Assembly: GCF_037042905.1 (NCBI RefSeq)
Contig: NC_087257.1
Location: forward strand, 28,085,501-28,149,500
Source of the DNA: Lytechinus pictus
Lineage: Eukaryota; Echinodermata; Echinoidea; Temnopleuroida; Toxopneustidae
Direction of reading: 5' to 3'
DNA length: 64,000 nt
The translations under genes and the position numbers were made by a program. The notes under the pieces are model-generated. The model was not told the origin of the DNA, did no database searches, and saw only the letters and a program-made list of their open reading frames with translations. Shown here one piece after another: positions 24,001-36,000 of the stretch; within the stretch, counting starts at the first letter, position 1; every line of letters begins with the position of its first letter.

Positions 24001-27000
24001 TAATATGAATATTTGATATGAATATTAATATGAATATCTACGCCTTAATCCAAAACCACGATGGCCTTGGATCAAGGGATCAATTAAGGCCCTGTGACAG
24101 AAACAAAGATGTACAAGTACATACATATATACATGAATGTTGCTTAATGTCCTGAAATTTCCAGCCCTTTCATTGTTTGAAAAAAATATATACATGTATA
24201 TACCAGAAACTGAAAAAGAATTCTGATTTTGATTTGATTTGGCTAGACTTGGTCTTTAAAGGAGAATGAAACTCATGGAGCAAGTTAGCTTTTGTGAAAG
24301 CAGAAAAATCAAAGAATAAGATCAACAAAAGTTTGAGTAAAATAAGACTAGCAATAAAAGAGTTATGAGCATTTGAATGTCGAGATCACTAATGCTATGG
24401 AGATCCTACCATTGGCAATGCGACCAAGATCTATGATGTAACAGATGAACAACTCTCCCCTTTTGGACACTGAAAATATACCCCAAAACATCTCTTTTTG
24501 CTCATTCTAATCATATGACAAACGATTCATCAATGATATAATGTTGTGAAACCTCTGTACTTGTCCTCTCATAAAGAGAACACATCACCTTGTGATAGAC
24601 TCTATAAAAGTGAGAATGTAAGTGAAATAAGTATTAAAGTAATGAGGGAGTTGTACGTGTGTGACATCACAGATCTTGGTCGCATTGCCAATTGGAGGAT
24701 CTACATGGCATTAGTGATCTCAATATTCAAATGCTCATAACTTTCTTATTATTCATTCAATCTTCCTCAAACTTTCAACAATATGTTTCTTTGATTTTTC
24801 TCTTTGATATGGATTCAGCTGGTTTCAAGGGTTTCATTCTCCTTTAACATTCAACTTTTGGAAATGAAGAGCACGTTGCTCTGAGTCATGAAATAAGAAA
24901 CAGGTGATTGACGGTGGTAAGCCAAGAAAGCTGACTTCAGTAAGAACTGATATACACCACACATGTAGCATATATATAGGCCTACATTTACATGTACGGT
25001 ATATATTTAGGCTCTGCTTGTCCACCCTTTATATAGTTACATAATACAGTGCATACCCATTTATGTATTCAGGGGGGGATGATTTGTCCTTTCTGTCCAG
25101 TGTAATAATTATAATAACAGCTGCTACAGTACATGCACATGTACACTTACACTACATGTACGTACATGTACATTGTGCATCTTTTCAAGATTTAGTCATT
25201 TCTTTCCAGGGTGGCAAAAAGACCTGGCAATGAATATAGGAAGTTGAACTCAGTGAGGTCATACAGTGTCTAAAAGTCAGAGCAAGGTTAAAGCAAAGGC
25301 AGAGTGAGACACGCATACTTAAATTGAACCTTCCTCATTTTATGCTGCATTGTGCAAGATAAGACTTTTCTTTCAGATGGAGACAGTGTGTTTGTTTCCT
25401 TCTCAAAGATCATGTTTATCAAATTTGCTTTGATAATGTACACTATAAAGAAAGATTTGTATATTTAGTCAGGACTGTCCTGTCATCTGAAGTTGTCTAT
25501 GGACATGTACAGTATAATGGAACAAAAATGTGATAGATCTATATTTCCTCTCCGATTTATTTGTTGTAACCTGAAAGGCTAGCTACAATTTGTCTTTCCC
25601 ATTACAATATGAAATGAGAAAAATATGTACATGTATATCTTGCTTTTTAATCTCAATATTATGATAATATATATTTGGAATTGTAGATTTTTTTTCCATT
25701 TGATACGATCTATACAATACACTGCACACTCACACATTAGTGCATAAAGGCAATGATCCATGGCTATCAAAAACTGAATGTATCTTTGAACCATTTAATT
25801 TATGAATATAATAATTGAACAAGAAATATATTGATCCTGCCCAAAGTACTTTATGCGTATGATAGTACATTACAGTAATTCACTGTTGGATCTACATGTA
25901 TGGTGATTATGAGGTACATGTATGTAACATTCGATAAAGAAAGATTTCAAACAAATAAAATCACTTGTAGCTCTATGAATATTACTCTTGAGTCTCTCTG
26001 TCTCTCCCTCCCTCATCCCTCCCTCATCCCTCCCTCTATTTTTCACCCTCTCATCTAGGATTTAAGAGAAGTGCTAGCCAGACAAATTCCAGAGAAGCAG
26101 AAGGAAGTCAAAGAATTCCGCAAAGAATGTGGGTCAAAGGTCATTGGTGAAATTCAAGTAGACATGGTAAGTTCTTTAATTTGAAATTTTGGGGAAAATT
26201 AAATGTGTTTCTTCTTTTTTTAAATGAGTATAAATCAAGAGTGACATTTAGACAGAAATCATAAAGAGAATAAAAAAGATCTTGCATTTTGAAAAAGACA
26301 AATAAGTCTCAAATTGGCAAGATTATGAAAAGAATGATGATTGTGTGTGCTCTCCTTTTCATCATAATAATTGTCAGGAATACTCAGTTACCCCCAAGTA
26401 CATGAATCTTTTCTCCTCAGGATTCACATAGATTCATGTACAGTAGCAAATTACTACCGTACTGTACATTTTGTGGGGAAACAACATTTATAGTACATGT
26501 ATTTAACCAAATAGAGGAGTTGTGCCTACATTACATTAAAGTTGAATTACCAAATTTTAACCCTCATAGGTACAGTATACTATAGAGATAACCACATGAT
26601 CAGTCTATTTTTATATTTCTCCCATTTTTATTTAATTTTTCAATGTTTTGGTACAGGAATTGAAATGAGAGCAAAAAGTTCTGATATATTTTGTAATGAC
26701 ATGTTTTTTTACTACATCCCTTTACCTAATCACATTCAGTGCGTTTGTTCTATTGTTAATTTTCAAATAACTTCATTATGTTTGTGTCTTGTCAGCTTTA
26801 TGGAGGTATGCGAGGTATGAAGGGTCTCGTCACAGAGACGTCTGTGCTCGATCCAAATGAAGGCATCCGTTTCCGTGGTTACAGCCTCCCTGAATGCCAG
26901 AAGCTTCTCCCTAAGGCTCCAGGTGGATCCGAGCCACTCCCTGAAGGTCTTTTCTGGCTCCTGGTAACGGGGGATATCCCAACAGATGCTCAGGTTTGTA

Positions 27001-30000
27001 AATATACCTAGAGTCCATTTAACAAAACTTGTAATGATTACACATTTACTATAACAGTTTAAAGCTACTGAAATTCCTCAAACTGATGGGCTAATGGTTA
27101 AATTGTCATAGGATCGTGTGATAGTTATTATAAAAAGTTCTGTGAAACAGGACCCTGGGTCCCATTTCATAAAGACTTGTTATGATATCAAATTCCTACT
27201 TTCTATAACCAGTTTACCATCAGCCAATCAGATTGAAGGATTCCAGTAGCTTTTGACTGTTATAGTATATTTGTAATTACAACAAGTTTTATGAAACAGG
27301 ACCATGGTTCGTGTCTTTTGAAAGTACGATCGGCAGCTTGAGATTAGCAACGCAACTTCTGTAATCTAGAATCTTTGCAATTATAACTGCATCCTCCTCT
27401 TTAATAGACATAGTTTACTTCTTTTTTTTTGTAAACTTAAGATTTTTGAAGATGCAATTTACTATAATAACTCCCTCATGCTAGGCATGCAAAAAATGAA
27501 CAATAATCCCACCACTTGAATTCACTTTCTGAGTTTCTGTTCTTTTTATACCAGACGATCATCTTTACTTTGACATCTTTATAGGGAAAACATTATCCTG
27601 TAGAATTTCTCTTGTATTTGTAACTTTCTAATGTCATTCTGTATAATTGTATTTATATGCATGTGATGTATGAACATGTAATATGTAATGTTTTATTACA
27701 AATCGTTATGATGTGAACAAAACAAATTTCCATGTGGACAATAAAATGAAATTGAAATTTTTGTCCCAAGAGATTCAATCTAGGCAGAATTACCTGTATA
27801 TAATACAGAAATGCAAAAGAAATATGTAAGTCTTTGAATTAGCTTGAAGGATTCTCCTGATGAACATGAATATAGATGTGCAGTGTAGTAGGTTTCACGG
27901 TACACCATGTATCTTGTGCAGATGTTGGTCCTGAAAAGGACCACCCAATCTCGACGTTTCGACAAGTGTGTTCTTGTCGTCCTCAGGAGAATGAGCAAAG
28001 TTTGTAAAAGCAGGCCTTATATACTCTGTCGAAGTACCGTATGCACGGTATCTCGCAGGGTACATGTCTCTGATTGGCTAGATAGGTCACATGACATCCA
28101 CATATGCGGACGTGGGTGACAACACACAAATTGGGCGCGCAAAACCAGCGACGGCCGGAAATGCTGTCAGTTATTATTCCCGCTAGGATTAGCATGAATG
28201 ACAATAGTCACCACTTCCGCCCATGCACTGCAGTGCTCACACGTGTGTGGAACGTCCGGGTAGGCTAATTAGGCAAATTAGCCTCTTTGTCTAGAACGGT
28301 AAGCCAGATATTGCTGAGTTGGAGGCCGCTGTCTTGAGGAACAGTGTTATGTTACTCAATCTCCAACGCTTCTCTGACTCTCCGCTGATGCCAGTAGGGG
28401 ACACGGGTGACCAGTCTACTCTCATCCCAAAGAATCCGGTGATCATGCGTATGGGCATGATCGATGATTGCAGATTTTTTCCCTCTCGTCTCTCCTACCA
28501 TGGGCCTTGTGTTCCTTAATCCGAGTGTTGAAGGAACGACCCGTCTCTCCGATGTATACTTTACCGCATTCACAAGGAATTCGGTAAACTCCAGGGAGGT
28601 CCTTGGAGTTGCGCTTGTCCTTATGGGTAGTGAGGGCACATTGAAGCTTATTTATAGATGTGCCAGAAGACCTTTCCATGTTTGGAGGCTGAAAACTTGT
28701 ATGATCAATTAAGTCATCTTGCAATCTTATTATCATTACTACCTTTGCAGGTCAAAGCCATCTCTCAGGAATGGAACGAGAGAGCAGCCGTCCCATACCA
28801 CGTTGTGCAGATGCTGAATAACTTCCCCGATTCACTCCATCCTATGTCTCAGTTCAGTGCTGCTATCTCGGCTATGAACAGCGAGAGCAAGTTTGCTGAG
28901 GCTTATGCACAGGGTGTTAACAAGACTACATACTGGGAGGTAAGGTTACCTGTTAGGCAAAGCTTTGTGACCAAGGCCCATATTCTGCAGTCTTATTTAA
29001 TAATTTAAACTCAGGGGCCCGTTTCATAAAGAGTTATAACTGTGGAAACTTTGCCATTATGGTAACTACCATGGTAACCTTGATTTTGATTGGCTGCTGA
29101 CCATGGTAGTTGCCATTATGGCAAAGTTACAACAGTTAATGGTTTAACTATGGATAGCCAAGTGTGACGCAAATCAGTAATGGTACAGGTTCAATCTGTC
29201 AACTCATTTAACACTCCAGTCATTCATAATGTTCTGGGAATATTTACTGGAATTTTTTTTTTTCATCACTATTGCAAAACAAAAAAGTGAAGATAGAAAC
29301 ATAGAATATTAGCAAACTATGGACAATATTGGCTTCCCATAATTTTTGAGTAAGACCATGGTGTAATTTGAAAAGGATTTCAGAATACAGGCTTGTTGTC
29401 CAATTGAGTTTTATGATTGATTGCACATAATGATGAGTGCAGTCAATGGTAAAATCATTAAAAATGAAGGTTAATTTTCACTATATCATTATAAATCTAG
29501 ATCTGATACAATTACTTAAAACTTAAACAAACAGAGAGAAGCACATGTGTACTGTTATCACGTGGATAAAGACCCTATATTTAGCTGGAATGCTATGCTT
29601 ATTTTGCTTATTTATCAACAATCATTTCATCCAGAATCATTTGGCACAATCTTTTATTCATACATCAGCAGGGTTGGCACGTTTTAAACGGTGTGTTTTA
29701 AAACATGTTTTAAAACGCGTTTTAAAACACCCGTTTTTTTTACAAAAAAAACGTGTTTTAAAACGCCTCATAGACTTGTGTGTTATAAATATGCATGGTC
29801 ATGGATGTGATTTTAGATGAATATTTTTTTTAATTCTTTTATTTCTTAAGTGGTATATTATTTTCTTCTAACTAAATCTCTTTTTCAACACCACTCTTTC
29901 CTTCTTAATCCCCCTTTCTCCATCACTTTGTCATGTTCCTTGAAATCCTCTTGTTCAATTGTGCACATCAATCTATAGAATATTCTCATTATAACAAACA

Positions 30001-33000
30001 TCTGAGTGTTGTGCTCACTTTTTAGACAGGGAAAGAAACACTATTTAAAATAAGCTCAAATGTGTAATAGTAGTACTTGAATGAATGGAGGAGTTGCAAA
30101 AGCATAAAATACTTTACAAATAGACTGAAAAAATTGACATTGTATTCTTGAGGTACATACAAAAGCAGGTGAAACTTTGTGCTTCGTAAAGATGAAGAAA
30201 AGTAGTTTAATTCAGTATAAGATTGTCAGCTAGCAAACCTTAAAGGACAAGTCCACCCCAAGAAAAATACATGTATATGCTGAAAATTTCTTTAAAATCG
30301 GATGTAAAATGATAAAGTTATGACATTTTAAAGTTTTGCTTAATTATGCAAAACAATTAGATATCTTGGTCGGTATGCAAATGAGGGGACTAATGACATC
30401 ACTCACTCACTATTTATTTTGTATTTCGTTATTTTCTCATTGTCATGTGAAATAAAGTTTTATTCCTCCCTGAACATGTGGAACTACCATTGTTTTTAAC
30501 ATTTTTTGGGTCAGTCAAGTAGGTCATTATTATCAAATCTGTAAAAATTGAAATTGTATTGTTCAAATAAAAAACAAAATAAATAGTGAGGAACATCATC
30601 GACTCTTTCATTTGCATATCACTGAGATGGTTGGTATTACTGTTTTGTGAAAAATAAGCGAAACTTTAAAGTGTCATACATGTAACTTATTTCACATTTG
30701 ATTTTGATGAAATTTTCAGCATTATGCTTGTTTGAATTTTCTCTACTGATTGAAATCAACATTTTTCTGGGGTGGACTTGACCTTTAACCCTAACAATCC
30801 CAGGGGACCGTAATGGCCCCCTAAAAATTTTCTATGATGAATCCATGAGCACGACAGGGCCACGCCATATTGTTCAAGACTATTTTTGGGATGCATGCAT
30901 GGGTATGTGATTATGATATTACACAAGTGCATGTCAGACCCCGAATTGCTCAATAACGTGATTTCATGTATAAAGCCAATGATAATTTTTTGCCAACATT
31001 CGTACCTGTACCAATATTTGTACATGATTGGAAAATTATCGCCAATAATTTCCATTTAAAAAAAACCTAACCAAAAAAACTGTTCATAAGAAATATATAA
31101 AAAAAGTTAAAACAAACACTAAAAAACATTTTGATTAGAAATCTTCAATTAAAGAAATAAGGGCTTTATTTATAGATTTAAACCCAAACTTGTATTTCAT
31201 GCACTAAAATTGGTTTAATTTATTAAAATGAAATGAAGAATATTGATTAAATGAAATCAAGCTTTGAAAGCCCATAGTCTTTAGATTATGTCATTTTCTT
31301 ACATTGTGCAAATTCTTCTCACCCCCTAGATTGACAAGACTCAAATGTATGTACATGTATGAGGAATAAACTTATAAAATGTCAATTTCCTTTTTTGCAT
31401 TCAATTTCAATGATTTAGTAATTTTTGGGAAAATATGAACCTTTCTTTTGGAAATTCAGTGAGAAAAATTGTAGTTATCTCTTACTTACTCCAAAAATGT
31501 ATTTAAAACATCAAGAGCTTAAATAATACAGTATTAAATGTATAGTTTAATTGATTTACAGAAAATTTCATCGTTCGTTGGGGGAAAAAAACGTTTTAAA
31601 ACGATTTAAAACGTTTTAAAACAATAAAAAACGTTTTATTTGTTTTTTTTAATAAAAAACGTTTTTTATTACAACCCAAACTAGTATTAAGGTTGTCATT
31701 TTGTTGCATGTTGTTTGAACTCGGACATTTTTTAGACACTTACTAGATGCTACCAAGTTCTCCTTCCCACGTACTGTCAAACACAGGAACCACGTACCAG
31801 GATCTGTTTAATAGGAACAAACTCTTTGTATTTAGAGAGGCCGCACTGCCATTCATCAGTGCGATGCAGCCTCCTCTTAGGTCTCTATAGAGGCATTTTT
31901 TACTTGCACGATCCATATTAACTTTTACTGTACATAAGTGAAATTTCATTTACCTCACCGTGGCTTCTTGCACTGATACACAGAATGTTTTCATCCTGGG
32001 ATAGCTTTGGAGTTGCTGAAAGGGATTGTTTTTCAAGGTTCAATATTTAAATCCTTTCTTCTCACAGTACACCTATGAAGATTCAATGAACCTGATTGCC
32101 AAGCTTCCGACTGTAGCAGCCATTATCTACCGTAATCTCTACAAGGATGGCAAGGTATCTCCTATCAGTATGGACATGGATTGGTCTGGTAACTTCTCTC
32201 AGATGCTTGGTTATGATAATGACATGTTCACAGAGCTTATGAGGCTGTACCTCACAATTCACAGGTAAGGATTTGGATTGGTAGAAGATTTGTCTGCATC
32301 TGAAAATCATTAATTTTCCGTTTTAGGATTCAGAGATCAGTGTCAAACATGATAGGGTATAAAATCTTAAATTGATGAGTGAAATTCATACTTATAAATT
32401 TTCTAACGATAAAGAATTGGTGTCAAGAATTGTTAAGTTAATTTTTCTTTTTGTATTATTATAATACTTCTCAAACATGGATTGAATAAAAGTAAGGATT
32501 TGGATAGGTAAGCCACTTTTAGATTTCATTTGAACCATTTCCCAAAACAATGCAAAACTTCAACCATATTAATGTCAGTTTGCTGAAGAAAAAAAATATT
32601 TTTTTTCAGTCAATTCAGCTAAGTTTTGTAAACTAAGCTTTTTCATGTGATATATTAATTCAGATAATTGTTAGTAGAGATCTGTAGATTTCACAACCTA
32701 GCCCAAGGCAATAAAATGGAATCTGTCCCCTAAGGCTGCTCTTTTTCACCCCTCATTCATGTCCAGTAAGGCATTTCCCCCAATTAGAAGATTCAGTGCC
32801 ATGTATGGAAAATATAAAGCTCATTATTGCATGGTCATGTGCATTCACGTCACCTTCATGTTGTATGTTCTCTTTTGCAGTGACCATGAAGGAGGAAACG
32901 TCAGTGCCCACACGGTTCATCTTGTTGGCAGTGCTCTTTCAGATCCATATCTTTCATTTGCTGCTGGTATGAATGGTCTTGCTGGACCACTCCATGGACT

Positions 33001-36000
33001 CGCTAACCAGGTAACTAATAAAGAAATTTATTTCTTCACCGTGCCTTTGTTTCAAAGTCTTTGTTTTTGACACTTCTGATGTAATGATCCTCCGAAATAT
33101 TCTGAAAAATCACTGGCAGGTAATGGTTAAAAAAAAAGTTAGGTCTACTCTGCATATCTTGGTGTGAAAATTTGCTTCTTCTCAGCCATTAATTTAAATT
33201 TACATAAAGTCAACTTATGTAGACTTCTCTGTCACTGTGGTGTAATTTAACTTCAGATGATTCAAAAGGAAAGAGAATGATAAATAAAAATTACATTTAT
33301 ACAGAGCATTCCATTACCATTTCAATTTATCACTTAAGAATATGTGCAAGCATTTTGTAAGTTCATGCATACATTATGAACAACTTTAGGAAACATCTCT
33401 GGTTACGTATTTCATCGTACGTAATGGAATATGTTTGCATTGATGGTGATGTGTTTTTTTTTATCCGATTGCAGGAAGTGCTAGTATGGCTGACAAAGCT
33501 CCGAGAGCAGGTTGGTGATAATGTATCTGATGAAAACATGAGAGAATTCATCTGGAGTACACTCAAATCAGGACAGGTAAGAATCGGTCACTTAAACACG
33601 CAATGTGCTTTATAAGCAAAATTGAAGTTTCCCCTAGTTTGTATAATTGCAAGTAAACTTTCCTGCAGTTGTACCAGGCTATGGCCAATCGCCAGGCTGT
33701 TCAAAGAAAGACGGATCCCAGTTATGAGCGCCATCAGGATTTCCCGATAACCCTTTTGTTCAAATTTGTTAGTCAGTTGCTCTATGACTGTATCTTCAAT
33801 CTTCTTTCAGGTTGTACCAGGCTATGGTCACGCTGTCCTGAGGAAGACAGATCCTCGTTATGAATGCCAACGTGAGTTTGCCCTGAAGCATCTACCTGAT
33901 GACCCAATGTTCAAACTTGTTAGTCAGATTTATAAGCTAGTACCTGACATCCTCCTGGAGCAAGGCAAGGCCCAGAACCCATGGCCCAACGTGGATGCAC
34001 ACAGTGGTGTGTTACTCCAGGTAAGCCAATAACGTCTGATCAAATATTTACCATGACTAATATGCTTTTCACACTGCACTTTTTTTCCTTAACCCCTGGA
34101 TATTGGTGGGGCTAAGGGGGGTTCTTAGTGTCACGTGGGAAGTGACTTTTTTTTAATTATTTACTTACTGCTGCTTGACACCAAATAAAGAATACGTAGA
34201 ACTGATGAATACAGTTATTAAAAAGATTTAATCATATCTCTTCAATCTTTCTGATGTTCTCTTTTGATGGTTTTACAATAATTTGTACATGAAAATATAC
34301 ACAGATATAACAAAATACAACTTAACTTAACGGTAATCGTTGACTCTAGCCCCCATCATCTCATCTGGCCTGACATGCCCCACTCGGCCCTGGTGGTCGG
34401 TCCAGTTCCTGGCCTCCGCAGCTAGCGATGTCTCTTCCACTCGGCCTCGGCCTCCGCAGACTGTGTTGCCCCTCGATGAGTAGCCCTCAGATCAAAGATG
34501 TGACTTCAACGAATTAGTGGACGAGATCGAGCCCCCAATGATGACATGAATTGTGTCGAATCATGTCGGTGGAGAACCGGTGGCAGCTGGGGTCGTTATC
34601 TCGTCACCGACGTAGTCCCTCAGTTTTAACTTAGACTGCCTATACGAACATCTGTAGTCTATTCTAGCTTAGGTGGTTCTCCTTGAATTACTTAAATTAA
34701 CCTCCTAATATACCCTACCGTTACTAGGACTAACTGTAAAACTTCTATAAAGTAATTCAAAGAATTTCAAATAACAGATGTGCATAAAGCAACACATTCT
34801 TATTAATAAAAGACACTTCCTGTGCATCTCTCAACTACATTTATAAATGCTAGAGCACTGTATTGGCTATTTATGACACCTGTATGAAAATGCTTATAGT
34901 ATACCTAATACGAAATATGGCATCAACCTGGTACACTTGTATTCTAAAGGGGGGGGTATCAAACGTTTCCAACGCTTGCCTTTAAAATATTCAAAACGTA
35001 TGTATATGCTTGTCTACAAGACAACCCTAACCTGGACAAGTATGTTGAACACATGTTTAAACTGAAACATTTTATAATTAAATTTCTTTCCTGACAATAT
35101 CCCCCACCTTAAGATGAAATTAAGGGAACCTGAATTATATCCATTAAAGAAATTTACTAACAAAGCATTGACAAAACTTCCATAACATTCTTTCCAAAAA
35201 CATTGTTATTGTAATCATATAAAGTAATATTGAGTTTTACACATACATAATATATATGCCAGATGTAATATACAAAATCATTTCATATCAAATCATCTAG
35301 GCTTTTCTTTAGTTTTGTAAAGGATCAAGTTCACTTTTCAGTTTCAAAATATCAATTTGAGTTCTGCCAAATACATTAAAATTTACAATCTCTTCTGTGA
35401 AAAACCTTTCTATGAAAAGCTTACTTTGATTTGTAAAATATAAAAGTTCAGTAATCTTTCTTCATACAATTTTTTTTTTCAAAACAAAATGCAGTATTTC
35501 TTACCACTTTCATAGTTTTAATAGTATTCTATTTTCAAATAAATGAAAGTACTTCATAATCTTTAAACATTGCTGTATTCATCAGTTCTACGTATTCTTT
35601 ATTTGGTGTCAAGCAGCAGTAAGTAAATAATTTAAAAAAGTCACTTCCCACGTGACACTTAGCCCCACCAATTTCCCAGGGTTAAGCTTAGCCCACTTCG
35701 TTTTCACACTATGTTTTAGGAAAGTTGGCTAGCATGGTAAATAGTACGGTACTATCTGGCCCTGCAAAAAAGCAGGGTAAGCCGGCTTATTGTGGTGCTG
35801 CGGTGCTAAGAGATGCAGTGTGAAACGAAACTTGGCTAAGGAAAAGTGGGGCTAAGCATTTGCCAATCACAGAAGTCAAAATTGCACATTAATTGCGCTC
35901 TGTATGGTAAAATCATCGATATCCATGAGCTGTGCGATAGTCCGGGGTTAGGGCGTTAACCCCGGCTAAGCATATAGTATGGGGTTAAGAGAGACAGTGT

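Noticed and set aside
27857-27885. Plus-strand CTGATGA as hammerhead core
   Set aside because: No GAAA at the required position after the next stem; the minus-strand candidate at 27957-27986 is better.
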